A stretch of DNA of 64,000 nt from Tropicimonas_B omnivorans. GTDB lineage: Bacteria > Pseudomonadota > Alphaproteobacteria > Rhodobacterales > Rhodobacteraceae. The translations under genes and the position numbers were made by a program. The stretch spans positions 558,001-622,000 of the forward strand of contig NZ_JAVRHL010000002.1 of assembly GCF_031846565.1 (NCBI RefSeq). Reading direction: 5' to 3'. This document shows, piece after piece, positions 50,838 to 58,887 of the stretch (the first letter of the stretch is position 1; every line of letters begins with the position of its first letter). A model generated the notes under the pieces. That model did no database searches. It saw nothing but the letters and a program-made list of their open reading frames with translations, and was not told the DNA's origin.

Positions 50838-52165
50838 TGAGGGTGAGAATCGAGGAGGCGGAGTGGAGCGAGCGGGCCGTCGTCACACGTCTGCCCTTCC
50901 GCTTCGGCGCGATCACGCTCCGCGAAACCGGGGAGGCGCACTGCCGGCTCCGGATCGTGGTGAACGGAACGGAGGCGGAGGGCCGCTCGGCGCAGCTCAT
51001 GGTGCCGCGCTGGTTCGACAAGCGAGAGGAGCTGACCGGTCCCGAGACCGTCGAGGAACTTCGGGAGAGCGTCCGCACCGCCTGCGCCGCCGCGCCGGGG
51101 CTCGAGGGGCCCGCCGCGGCGATCACCGAGGATCTGCGCTCCGAGGTGCGCGCCCGGATGCTGGAGGGCACGCCCGGCCTCGCGGCCGAATACGGGCCGG
51201 CGCTGGTCGAAATGGCCCTGATCGATGCGATCTGCCGGGCGGCCGGGCTGCCGTTCTGGAAAGCGGCAACGGCGGATCTGTTCGGCCTCGCGGGGCACCT
51301 CCCGGCCGATCTCGGTAAGGCGGACCTCGAAGGGTCGCTGGGAGGGATCAAGGCTCCGGCGCGTCTTCGCCTGCGCCATACCGTGGGCTACGATTCCCCC
51401 CTGACGCGGGACGAAGTCGGGCCGGATGCCCCGCAGGACGGCCTGCCGGTCTCCCTCGAGGAGGTCATCGAACGGCACGGCGTGTCCGCCTTCAAGATCA
51501 AGCTGAAGGGGGAGCCGGAGGCTGACCTTGCGCGCCTCGGCGCCGTCCGGGCCGTCGTCGACCGCTGCGCGGGCCTCGCCGTCACCCTCGATGCGAACGA
51601 ACAATACGGCGCCGCGGAATTCGCCGATTTCCTCCGGGGGTTCCGCGAGGACGCCGGACTTGCCCCGCTTCGGGACGCGCTTCGCTTCGTCGAGCAGCCC
51701 TTCGACCGGGCGGAGGCGCTGTCCGCTCCGGTGCCCGAAGACATCGGTGTGCCTCTCGTCATCGACGAAAGTGACGATCGGCGGGACGCGTTCGCGGACG
51801 CGCTGGCGCTCGACTGGTCCGGAACCTCGATCAAGAGCGGCAAGGGCGTGCTTCGCGCGCTCCTGAACAAGGCGCGGGCGGAGGCGGCGGGCGCGCTTCT
51901 GTCCGGCGAGGATCTGACCTGCCAGCCCGGCCTCGCCTGGCAGCAGGACACCGCGATGGCGGCCGCCTGCGGCGTGCGCGACGTCGAGCGCAATGGCCAT
52001 CACTTCGCCGGCGGCATGCAGGGCGCACCCGAAGAGGAAGTTGCCGCCCGGCTCGCCGCCCACCCGGACATCTACGTGTCCAAGGGCGGCCGTCCCGGTC
52101 TTCGGATCGAGGCGGGAGAGGTCGCGATCGGCTCGCTCGACTGCCCCGGATTCGGCGGAATCTGA
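50834..52165 (+). CDS. Enolase-superfamily enzyme (mandelate racemase/muconate lactonizing type)
   Basis: A 443-residue enzyme. The C-terminal barrel holds K-x-K (AFKIKLKG), the metal ligands Asp in VTLDANEQY, Glu in RFVEQPF and Glu/Asp in VIDESDD, and a following lysine in IKSGKG. Members abstract a proton alpha to a carboxylate, giving dehydration, racemisation or lactone opening. The ATG at 50834 overlaps the upstream stop; an ATG two codons earlier is possible. It links the cluster to sugar-acid chemistry. Confidence 0.88.
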   Translation: MMRVRIEEAEWSERAVVTRLPFRFGAITLRETGEAHCRLRIVVNGTEAEGRSAQLMVPRWFDKREELTGPETVEELRESVRTACAAAPGLEGPAAAITEDLRSEVRARMLEGTPGLAAEYGPALVEMALIDAICRAAGLPFWKAATADLFGLAGHLPADLGKADLEGSLGGIKAPARLRLRHTVGYDSPLTRDEVGPDAPQDGLPVSLEEVIERHGVSAFKIKLKGEPEADLARLGAVRAVVDRCAGLAVTLDANEQYGAAEFADFLRGFREDAGLAPLRDALRFVEQPFDRAEALSAPVPEDIGVPLVIDESDDRRDAFADALALDWSGTSIKSGKGVLRALLNKARAEAAGALLSGEDLTCQPGLAWQQDTAMAAACGVRDVERNGHHFAGGMQGAPEEEVAARLAAHPDIYVSKGGRPGLRIEAGEVAIGSLDCPGFGGI

Positions 52166-52185
52166 GAAAACAGCACAGCTTTCTG

Positions 52186-52214
52186 TTGGAAGCTACCGAA
52201 CGGTAGGTTAAGCT
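52186..52214 (+). promoter_or_regulatory. Promoter of the Gfo/Idh gene
   Basis: TTGGAA (52186-52191), a 17-base spacer, then TAAGCT (52209-52214). The operator copy 2 fills the spacer, a repressing position. Confidence 0.5.
52193..52206. promoter_or_regulatory. TetR-type operator CTACC-N4-GGTAG (copy 2)
   Basis: CTACCGAACGGTAG has the same 5-bp arms and the same 4-base spacing as the site before tctC. It lies between the -35 and -10 of the dehydrogenase gene promoter, 38 bases before its start. Confidence 0.7.
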
Positions 52215-52244
52215 TTCGGCAAGGAATTCAGGAGGACCAGCAAG

Positions 52245-53405
52245 GTGAAACAGGAACGCATCGGCATCATCATGCACGGGGTCACGGGCCGAATGGGGAT
52301 GAACCAGCATCTCATCCGGTCGGTGCTCGCGATCCGGGACCAGGGGGGCGTGGTCCTCTCTGACGGGACGCGTCTCGTCCCCGATCCGATCATCGTCGGG
52401 CGCAACGAAAGCAAGATCGAAGCCCTCGCGAAGGCGCACGGGGTGACGCGGTTCACGACCGATCTCGATGCCGCCCTGGCGAACCCGGACGACACGATCT
52501 TCTTCGATGCGGCTTCGACGCAGATGCGTCCGGCGCTCCTGCGCAAGGCGATCGACGCCGGCAAGCACGTCTATTCCGAGAAGCCGGTCAGCGAGGGTCT
52601 CGAGGCAGCGATCGACCTCGCGAAGCATGCCAAGAAGGCCGGCGTCAAGAACGGCATCGTGCATGACAAGCTGGACCTGCCCGGCCTTCTGAAGCTGCGC
52701 CGCCTGCGGGATCTCGGGTTCTTCGGCAAGATGCTGAGCGTGAAGGGCGAGTTCGGCTACTGGGTGTTCACGGGCGATGACCTGACGCCCCAGCGGCCCT
52801 CCTGGAACTACCGCGCCGAGGATGGCGGCGGGATGATCTCCGACATGCTCTGCCACTGGCGCTACGTGCTCGACAACGTCATCGCCCCGGTCAAGTCCGT
52901 GAGCTGCCTCGGCTTCACCCATATCGACAGCCGCCTCGACGAGGCAGGCGAGCGCTTCAAGGCCACGGCGGACGATGCCGCCTATGCGACCTTCCTCCTC
53001 GACGGGCCGGACGGGGAGATCGTCGCGCATATCAACTCGAGCTGGTGCACCCGCGTGCGGCGCGATGATCTCGTGACCTTCCAGGTGGACGGCACCCACG
53101 GCTCCGCCGTCGCCGGCCTGCACAAATGCGTCAGCCAGCACCGCGTGAACACGCCGAAGCCGGTCTGGAACCCCGATCAGCCGCAGGCGATGGACTTCTA
53201 CGAGGACTGGGAAGAGGTGCCGGACAACACGGTCTACGACAACGGCTTCAAGGTGCAGTGGGAGCAGTTCCTGCGCCATGTCGCCGAAGACGCGCCGTGG
53301 TCCTACACGTTGGCCGAGGGCGCGAAGGGCGTGCAGCTCGCCGAGGCGGGATACCTCTCCTCGAAGGAGCGTCGCTGGGTCGATCTGGAGGATCTGGGGC
53401 TGTGA
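52245..53405 (+). CDS. Gfo/Idh/MocA family oxidoreductase
   Basis: A 386-residue NAD(P)-dependent dehydrogenase. The N-terminal Rossmann motif is IIMHGVTGRMGMNQHL, and the conserved cofactor-side motif is Y-S-E-K-P-V-S (residue about 105-111). The C-terminal mixed beta domain follows. The family oxidises sugars, inositol or sugar acids. The GTG start at 52245 has a GGAGGA ribosome-binding site. It begins a second transcription unit of the cluster and overlaps the next gene by four bases. Confidence 0.93.
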   Translation: MKQERIGIIMHGVTGRMGMNQHLIRSVLAIRDQGGVVLSDGTRLVPDPIIVGRNESKIEALAKAHGVTRFTTDLDAALANPDDTIFFDAASTQMRPALLRKAIDAGKHVYSEKPVSEGLEAAIDLAKHAKKAGVKNGIVHDKLDLPGLLKLRRLRDLGFFGKMLSVKGEFGYWVFTGDDLTPQRPSWNYRAEDGGGMISDMLCHWRYVLDNVIAPVKSVSCLGFTHIDSRLDEAGERFKATADDAAYATFLLDGPDGEIVAHINSSWCTRVRRDDLVTFQVDGTHGSAVAGLHKCVSQHRVNTPKPVWNPDQPQAMDFYEDWEEVPDNTVYDNGFKVQWEQFLRHVAEDAPWSYTLAEGAKGVQLAEAGYLSSKERRWVDLEDLGL

Positions 53406-54547
53406 GCGCGCGCCTGAGATTGCCGGGCGGGGACGTGACTCTGGTGGCGGGGCCGATCCCCGAGGCCACCGGCGAATGGTCCCGCACCGCCTACGCCGCC
53501 GCCCATGTCGTCGCCGATCCGATGGCGGAGGCCGATCCCTGGCTCGACGCGCCGATCGACTGGGATCGCACGCTGGCCTTCCGGGAGCATCTCTGGTCGC
53601 TCGGACTCGGCGTTGCCGAAAGCATGGACACCGCACAGCGCGGCATGGGGCTCGACTGGCCGACCTCGCTGGAGCTGATCCGCCGCTCCATGGAGATCGC
53701 CGGCCCCGCCGGGCACCTCATCGCAAGCGGAGCGGGGACCGATCATCTCGCCCCGGGTCCCGACGTCACCGTCGAGGATGTCATCGCAGCCTACGAGGAA
53801 CAGTGCGAGGCGGTGGAGGCAACCGGCAGCCGCGTGATCCTGATGGCGAGCCGCGCCCTGGCGCGCGCCGCGACCGGCCCCGAGGATTACCAGCGCGTCT
53901 ATTCCCGCGTTCTTTCCGGCCTCCGGAAGCCGGCGATCCTGCATTGGCTCGGCGAGATGTTCGATCCGGCGCTCGAAGGCTATTGGGGCAGCTTGGACCA
54001 CATGGCGGCGATGGACACCGCGCTCTCCGTCATCGCCGACAACGCGGCGAAGGTGGACGGCATCAAGATCAGCCTTCTGTCGGCGGAGAAGGAAATCTCC
54101 ATGCGCCGCCGGCTGCCCGAGGGCGTGCTGATGTATACCGGGGATGATTTCAACTATCCCGATCTGATCGAGGGGGACGAGAAGGGGCATTCCCACGCCC
54201 TCCTCGGCATCTTCGACCCCATCGCCGGCGCCGCCTGCCGTGCGCTGTCGAACCTCGCGAAGGGCGACCGGGAGGCCTACCACGCCGCCTTCACACCGAC
54301 CGTTCCGCTCGCGCGGCACATCTTCAAGGCGCCGACCCGCTTCTACAAGACGGGCGTCGTCTTTCTCGCCTACCTCACGGGGCACCAGGATCACTTCACC
54401 ATGATCGGCGGGCAGGAGAGCACACGCTCCACGCGGCACCTCGCCGATATCGTTCGCATGGCGAACGACGCCCGCCTCTTCACCGATCCGGACCTGGCCG
54501 CGGCACGCGCCCGACCGGTCTTCGCGGCGCGGGGGGTGGAGGCATGA
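53402..54547 (+). CDS. DUF993 (DapA-like) protein
   Basis: A 381-residue protein of the DUF993 family, which resembles dihydrodipicolinate-synthase-type TIM barrels. Distinct runs are ESMDTAQRGMGLDW, the LASGAGTDHLA-type loop near residue 105, KISLLSAEKEISMRRRLP with the lysine in the Schiff-base position of the barrel, and MYTGDDFNYPDLI. DapA-like enzymes are aldolases or dehydratases using a lysine Schiff base; activity here is unproven. The GTG start overlaps the dehydrogenase stop, and the end overlaps the next gene by four bases. Confidence 0.88.
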   Translation: MSARLRLPGGDVTLVAGPIPEATGEWSRTAYAAAHVVADPMAEADPWLDAPIDWDRTLAFREHLWSLGLGVAESMDTAQRGMGLDWPTSLELIRRSMEIAGPAGHLIASGAGTDHLAPGPDVTVEDVIAAYEEQCEAVEATGSRVILMASRALARAATGPEDYQRVYSRVLSGLRKPAILHWLGEMFDPALEGYWGSLDHMAAMDTALSVIADNAAKVDGIKISLLSAEKEISMRRRLPEGVLMYTGDDFNYPDLIEGDEKGHSHALLGIFDPIAGAACRALSNLAKGDREAYHAAFTPTVPLARHIFKAPTRFYKTGVVFLAYLTGHQDHFTMIGGQESTRSTRHLADIVRMANDARLFTDPDLAAARARPVFAARGVEA

Positions 54548-55371
54548 GCGGGCTCGAGCCGGGGCGCCTCTCCCTCAACACCGCGACCGTGCGGGAGCAA
54601 TGGGGTCTGGCCGAGGCCATCGAGGGCTGCGCGCGATACGGGATCGGCGGCATCTCCCCCTGGCGGGACAAGCTGCACGAGATGGGCGTCGACGCGGCGG
54701 CGAAGGCGATCCGCGATGCCGGGCTCGGCGTGTCCGGTCTCTGCCGGGGCGGCTGGTTTACCGAACGGGGCGCCATCGACGCCGAGGTCAGGAACGACAA
54801 TCGCCGGGCCGTGGACGAGGCGGCCGCGCTCGGAGCCGAGTGCCTCGTGATGGTTGTGGGCGGTCTGCCGAAGGGCAGCAAGGACCTGCCCGCCGCATGG
54901 TCTCTCGTCGAGGAGGGGCTGGCGGAGACGCTGGATTACGCCCGCAAGGCCGGCGTCAAAATCGCCATCGAGCCGCTGCATCCGATGTACGCCGCCGATC
55001 GGGCCTGCGTGAACACGATGGGTCACGCGCTCGACATCTGCGACCGGCTCGGGGACGGCATCGGCTGCGCCGTGGATGTCTACCACGTCTGGTGGGATCC
55101 GGAGCTCGAGACCCAGCTTGCCCGTGCCGGCAAGGAGCGGATCATGGCCTTCCACATCTGCGACTGGCTCGTGCCGACGCGGGACATGCTGACCGACCGC
55201 GGCATGATGGGCGACGGCGTGATCGACATCCCCGGCATCCGCGGTCTCGTCGAAGCCCAGGGCTTCGACGGGCTGAACGAGGTGGAGATATTCTCCGCAC
55301 TCGACTGGTGGAAGAGGGACCCGGACGAGGTTCTCGCCACGATTGTCGAGCGCGGGCGGAGCGTCTGCTAG
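54544..55371 (+). CDS. Second xylose-isomerase-like TIM barrel
   Basis: A 275-residue AP-endonuclease-2 superfamily protein, paralogous to the gene at 50013. Likely ligands: Glu in VKIAIEPLHP, Asp in IGCAVDVYHVWWDP, His in MAFHICDW and Glu in NEVEIFS. The D-V-Y-H-V-W-W-D run is distinctive. It probably isomerises, epimerises or dehydrates a keto-sugar formed by the upstream dehydrogenase. It is coupled to the DUF993 gene by overlap. Confidence 0.88.
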   Translation: MSGLEPGRLSLNTATVREQWGLAEAIEGCARYGIGGISPWRDKLHEMGVDAAAKAIRDAGLGVSGLCRGGWFTERGAIDAEVRNDNRRAVDEAAALGAECLVMVVGGLPKGSKDLPAAWSLVEEGLAETLDYARKAGVKIAIEPLHPMYAADRACVNTMGHALDICDRLGDGIGCAVDVYHVWWDPELETQLARAGKERIMAFHICDWLVPTRDMLTDRGMMGDGVIDIPGIRGLVEAQGFDGLNEVEIFSALDWWKRDPDEVLATIVERGRSVC

Positions 55372-55401
55372 CAGGGTAGGTCGAGACGGCGCGTGCGGGG
55401 G

Positions 55402-55435
55402 GCAACGTTGCGTTCCCCGCGCCGCCGGCGGCGCG
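55402..55435. promoter_or_regulatory. Two palindromes before the TetR gene
   Basis: GCAACGTTGC (55402-55411) is a perfect 10-bp palindrome, and CGCGCCGCC/GGCGGCGCG (55418-55435) a perfect 18-bp one. They may form a transcript hairpin or an autoregulatory site; neither matches CTACC-N4-GGTAG. Confidence 0.3.
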
Positions 55436-55499
55436 GATCCGGGTGGCGATCCGGCGGCCCCGGCGCTAATCTCGAGGCCCCACTCGAAGGATCGACCGT

Positions 55500-56156
55500 A
55501 TGGCCAAGGCCACGTCAGCGGCACCTCGCCGCAAGCGCGACGCCGAACAGACCCGCGCCGACATCCTCCAGGCCGCCCTGGAAGAGTTCTCCAACATGGG
55601 CCATTCGGGAGCCCGGGTGGACCGTATCGCCGCGCGGGCCGGCATCTCCAAGCCGATGATCTACGATTACTTCGGTGACAAGGACGCGATCTACGCCGCC
55701 TCCCTGCGCGAAGCCTACATCCAGATCCGGCGAGGCGAGGCCGATCTCGATCTCGATCCCGACCAGCCCGAACGCGCTGTGCGGGAACTGGTGCGGTTCA
55801 CCATCGACCATTACTGGCGCAAGCCATGGTTCATCCGGATGCTGAACAACGAGAACCTCCTCGGCGGGGACACGGTCCGCAGCCTGCACGACGCGGCGGG
55901 CATCCAGTCCGTCTTCGTCACGCGCCTCGAGGAGGTGCTGCGCCACGGGGAGAGCCAGGGGCACTTCCGCCGCAAGGTGGACCCGGCGGAGTTCTACATC
56001 TTCGTGGCCTCGATCTGCTACTTCCCGATCTCCAACATGCACACCCTCCGCGCCGTCTTCGCCGTGCCGATCGACGATGCATGGATCGAGCGCTGGGGGA
56101 ACGAGGCAGCGGACATGGTGCTGGCCTACCTGCGCGATCCGAGGGAGGCGGGCTAG
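55500..56156 (+). CDS. TetR family regulator of the catabolic cluster
   Basis: A 218-residue regulator. The N-terminal TetR helix-turn-helix is at about 15-62 (RADILQAALEEFSNMGHSGARVDRIAARAGISKPMIYDYFGDKDAIYAA); the rest is an all-helical ligand domain (FTIDHYWRKPWFIRMLNNENLLGG) like the AcrR C-terminal type. By position, and from the two CTACC-N4-GGTAG sites in the cluster, it is the probable local repressor. Its stop overlaps the convergent NUDIX stop by three bases. Confidence 0.92.
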   Translation: MAKATSAAPRRKRDAEQTRADILQAALEEFSNMGHSGARVDRIAARAGISKPMIYDYFGDKDAIYAASLREAYIQIRRGEADLDLDPDQPERAVRELVRFTIDHYWRKPWFIRMLNNENLLGGDTVRSLHDAAGIQSVFVTRLEEVLRHGESQGHFRRKVDPAEFYIFVASICYFPISNMHTLRAVFAVPIDDAWIERWGNEAADMVLAYLRDPREAG

Positions 56157-56632
56157 CCCACGAGGATCTCGAGCGGATCGTAGGGCGCATCGGCGCCTGC
56201 AGGGGAAAAGGCGATGCTGGGCAGGGCATCGGGCTTGATGCGCAAGCCCGCCGTCTCGTCCTTTGTCGCCCACAGGTGACGGTTCACGATGCCCTCGGGG
56301 TCCGCCCATCCGGGCAGCTGCGCGTCCGCGACATCGCCCGCAAGCGTGGCACGGAAGAACAGGTCGACCTGGTGGAAATCGCGATCGGGGGCGTGGAACT
56401 CGTTCACGAGGCAGAGCCGGCCGACCTCGATGGCAAGGCCCGTCTCCTCCTCGATCTCCCGCGCGAGGTTGTCCGGCAGTCCCGTCCCGCGCTCCACGCC
56501 GCCGCCGGGCGCGCACCACAGATCGCTCTGTTCGCCCGGATAGGCATTGACGAGGAGAAGCCGCCCGCGATGGACGATCACCGCGCGCACGGCGAGGCGA
56601 GGGCCGCCCGCCGCGTCCGGCAGCGCGCTCAT
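56153..56632 (-). CDS. NUDIX hydrolase
   Basis: A 159-residue Nudix protein that hydrolyses a nucleoside diphosphate derivative or similar. The box runs from GGVERGT to the end REIEEETGL, matching G-x5-E-x7-REUxEExGU except that the first glutamate is threonine. Core catalytic glutamates of REIEEETG are intact. ATG 56632 overlaps the upstream stop. It is coupled to the small conserved gene upstream. Confidence 0.9.
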   Translation of the reverse strand: MSALPDAAGGPRLAVRAVIVHRGRLLLVNAYPGEQSDLWCAPGGGVERGTGLPDNLAREIEEETGLAIEVGRLCLVNEFHAPDRDFHQVDLFFRATLAGDVADAQLPGWADPEGIVNRHLWATKDETAGLRIKPDALPSIAFSPAGADAPYDPLEILVG

Positions 56633-56871
56633 CCGCCGTCGGCGGGTTTGAGGCGATAGACGCCCTCCGGCAGGTTCAGCGCCGCTCGAAGGTCCCGCAG
56701 CTGCGTGAGGCTGAAGGTGACCTTCTGCACCTCGTCGGTGCGCGCATCGAGTTGCTCGATGGTGACGCAATCCTCGAAGGACGTGACGATGATATCCTCG
56801 CCGAGCGGGGCATCGCCCTCGTCCACCAGCGTGATGACGGTCGCGTCGAAGTCGTGTTCGATAGAAAACAT
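56629..56871 (-). CDS. Small conserved hypothetical protein
   Basis: An 80-residue acidic protein with mainly strand-like sequence (MFSIEHDFDATVITLVDEG, EDIIVTSFEDCVTIEQLDA) and a C-terminal helix (LRDLRAALNLPEGVYRL). I do not recognise a named family. It is coupled to the NUDIX gene by an ATGA overlap, so the two are probably co-regulated. The function is unknown. Confidence 0.75.
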   Translation of the reverse strand: MFSIEHDFDATVITLVDEGDAPLGEDIIVTSFEDCVTIEQLDARTDEVQKVTFSLTQLRDLRAALNLPEGVYRLKPADGG

Positions 56872-57039
56872 GGGGGTAGGGTTTACGCTCCTCCGCGCCG
56901 GTTCTCCAGCCCCGAACCGCCTGCCGGTAAATTCCGCAGGCCGCGCATGACCCGGCGCCCGGTTGCGAGACGGGACTGGAAGATCGGCGCCATCAGCTTA
57001 GCATTCCTCCCGACCTTGTCCTTTGCCTGGAGCCTGCCG

Positions 57040-57753
57040 ATGCGCTGGATCGCCCTCGTTCTCATGATACCTCTCGGGGCGTGCGCCGTTCCCGTGACGA
57101 CCCCGCCGACGGGGTCCGGCAGCGTCAGCGCGCCGAGCGTTCCGACGCGCCAGGTGAATCCCGACACGGCCGCCCGGAACTTCGTCTCCGTGGTTCAACG
57201 GGTGGAGCCTGTCGCCGAACGCGAATGCCGGGCACGGGCGCCGCAGCTCGATTGCGACTTCCTCATCGTGGTGGACGATCGTCCGGGCCTGCCGGCCAAC
57301 GCCTTCCAGACGCTCGACAAGGACGGCCGGCCGGTCATCGGTTTCACGCTTGCCCTGATCGCCGATGCGCAGAACACCGATGAGCTCGCCTTCGTCCTCG
57401 GTCATGAGGCCTCGCACCACATTTCAGGGCACATCGCCCGAAGCCAGGCGTCCGCGCAGGCCGGCGCGCTGATCCTCGGGGGGCTCGCACAGGTGGCGGG
57501 CAGCGGCGCAAACTCCATCGAGACCGCGGCCCGACTCGGTGCCACGGTGGGGTCGCGGCGGTATTCGAAGGACTTCGAGCTCGAGGCCGACCGGCTCGGC
57601 ACGATCATCGCCATCCGCGCCGGTTACGATCCCGTGAACGGGGCGGAGTTCTTCACCCGCATCCCCGATCCCGGCGATCGCTTCCTCGGCTCGCATCCGC
57701 CCAACTCCGATCGCATCGCCATCGTCCGCCAGACTGCCGCGCAGTATCGCTAA
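57040..57753 (+). CDS. M48-family metalloprotease, lipoprotein
   Basis: A 237-residue protein with a lipoprotein signal (LVLMIPLGAC, Cys about residue 15). The zinc motif is VLGHEASHHISGH (HExxH), and the third ligand glutamate is in FELEADRLGTIIA, the layout of M48 (Oma1/BepA-like) proteases. It probably works in the periplasm on misfolded outer-membrane proteins. ATG 57040 was chosen because it places the lipobox at the N-terminus; a longer frame is not supported. Confidence 0.88.
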   Translation: MRWIALVLMIPLGACAVPVTTPPTGSGSVSAPSVPTRQVNPDTAARNFVSVVQRVEPVAERECRARAPQLDCDFLIVVDDRPGLPANAFQTLDKDGRPVIGFTLALIADAQNTDELAFVLGHEASHHISGHIARSQASAQAGALILGGLAQVAGSGANSIETAARLGATVGSRRYSKDFELEADRLGTIIAIRAGYDPVNGAEFFTRIPDPGDRFLGSHPPNSDRIAIVRQTAAQYR

Positions 57754-57773
57754 GGCGGATTTTCCGAATGGAG

Positions 57774-57799
57774 GGAACCGTTAAGCAAGTCTTCACGTT
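57774..57799 (+). promoter_or_regulatory. EcfG-type general stress promoter before GlsB gene
   Basis: GGAAC (57774-57778), exactly 17 bases, then CGTT (57796-57799). This is a full match to the alphaproteobacterial EcfG consensus. It lies 59 bases before a gene of the GlsB/YeaQ stress family. Confidence 0.6.
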
Positions 57800-57858
57800 T
57801 GCGTGCCGAAGGGCCGTCTACGGTCTGTTCAGAATCTGAATTTACAGGAGTCGTTCAA

Positions 57859-58116
57859 ATGACAGGTCTTGGGTGGTTCGCCGCGATTATCGTCGGCGCC
57901 CTCGCGGGGTGGATCGCGGAAAAGATCATGAAGTCCGACATGGGGCTTCTGATGAACATCGTGCTCGGCATCCTCGGTGCCGTTGTGCTCAACGCGATTC
58001 TCTTCGCCATCATCGGTTCGACGCTCGGCGGCTGGATCGGTCAGCTCATCATCGGCATCATCGGCGCATGCCTGCTGATCTGGGTATGGCGGATGGTTCG
58101 CGGCCGCTCGGCGTAA
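57859..58116 (+). CDS. GlsB/YeaQ/YmgE family stress membrane protein
   Basis: An 85-residue inner-membrane protein with three hydrophobic segments and the glycine-rich TM repeats of the transglycosylase-associated (GlsB) family: GWFAAIIVGALAGWIAEKI, LLMNIVLGILGAVVLNAI, GGWIGQLIIGIIGACLLIWV. The family is induced by stress. ATG 57859 has a CAGGAG ribosome-binding site. An EcfG-type promoter precedes it and a terminator follows, so it is a single-gene unit. Confidence 0.92.
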   Translation: MTGLGWFAAIIVGALAGWIAEKIMKSDMGLLMNIVLGILGAVVLNAILFAIIGSTLGGWIGQLIIGIIGACLLIWVWRMVRGRSA

Positions 58117-58170
58117 CGTCCAGCGGTGCAGGCGAGGGCCCTCGAGGTCTTCGCCGCCCCTCCAATGTCG

Positions 58171-58204
58171 AAGGGCCGCCTCTCTCCGGAGGGCGGCCCT
58201 TTTT
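58171..58204 (+). terminator. Intrinsic terminator after GlsB gene
   Basis: AAGGGCCGCC (58171-58180) pairs with GGCGGCCCTT (58192-58201), with further pairing in the loop, and a run of T follows (58200-58204). Confidence 0.85.
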
Positions 58205-58353
58205 CATGCGCCCTGGCAGAGGCGTCCCTCGCCGGATCGCCATATCCTCTTCGCTGCAGCGGGTCCGAACCGGCGTCACACGAGAGTGATGCGCGAAACC
58301 TCGCGCAAGTCAGGCGCGTTCCTTACGTTGACCATGACGCCAAGGGAGGTCCC

Positions 58354-58851
58354 ATGACCAGTAGACGCAAGGTACTTTTCGGCGGCTCTGCCGCGGCCAT
58401 TGCAGCCGCGATCGGCGGCGCCGCCATCTGGCGCAGCACGCCCGCCACGGCGCAGGATTTCGAGATCTCGCTGAGCGAGGCCGAATGGCGCGAGCGCCTG
58501 ACGGACGAGGAATTCGCCGTGCTGCGCGAGGAGGCGACAGAACGCGCCTTCACCAGCCCACTCAACGACGAGACCAGCGCCGGCATCTTCACCTGCGCTG
58601 GTTGCGATCAGGATGTCTATTCCTCCGAGACGAAGTTCAAGTCGGGCACGGGTTGGCCGAGCTTCTGGGACAATCTCCCGGGCGCCGTCGGGACCAAGAG
58701 GGACATCAAGCTTCTGATCCCGCGCACCGAGGTGCATTGTTCCCGCTGCGGCGGCCATCTCGGGCATATCTTCGACGACGGCCCGGAGCCGACCGGAAAG
58801 CGCCATTGCCTGAACGGCGTTGCGCTGAACTTCCGGCCCGAGAGCGCCTGA
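58354..58851 (+). CDS. msrB: Tat-exported methionine-R-sulfoxide reductase
   Basis: A 165-residue MsrB with a twin-arginine signal (SRRKVLFGG, then an Ala-rich core ending PATAQ), so it probably acts in the periplasm. The zinc cysteines are C-A-G-C and C-S-R-C, the substrate loop is GTGWPSFW and the active cysteine lies in RHCLNGVAL. It reduces methionine-R-sulfoxide in exported proteins. ATG 58354 has a GGGAGG ribosome-binding site. Confidence 0.94.
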   Translation: MTSRRKVLFGGSAAAIAAAIGGAAIWRSTPATAQDFEISLSEAEWRERLTDEEFAVLREEATERAFTSPLNDETSAGIFTCAGCDQDVYSSETKFKSGTGWPSFWDNLPGAVGTKRDIKLLIPRTEVHCSRCGGHLGHIFDDGPEPTGKRHCLNGVALNFRPESA

Positions 58852-58887
58852 GACCGACCGCCTCCGAAGAACGTCGGTGGGGCCGGA

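Noticed and set aside
55372..55380. Possible third CTACC-N4-GGTAG operator before tetR
   Set aside because: Only one half (GGTAG) is present; the other half does not match.
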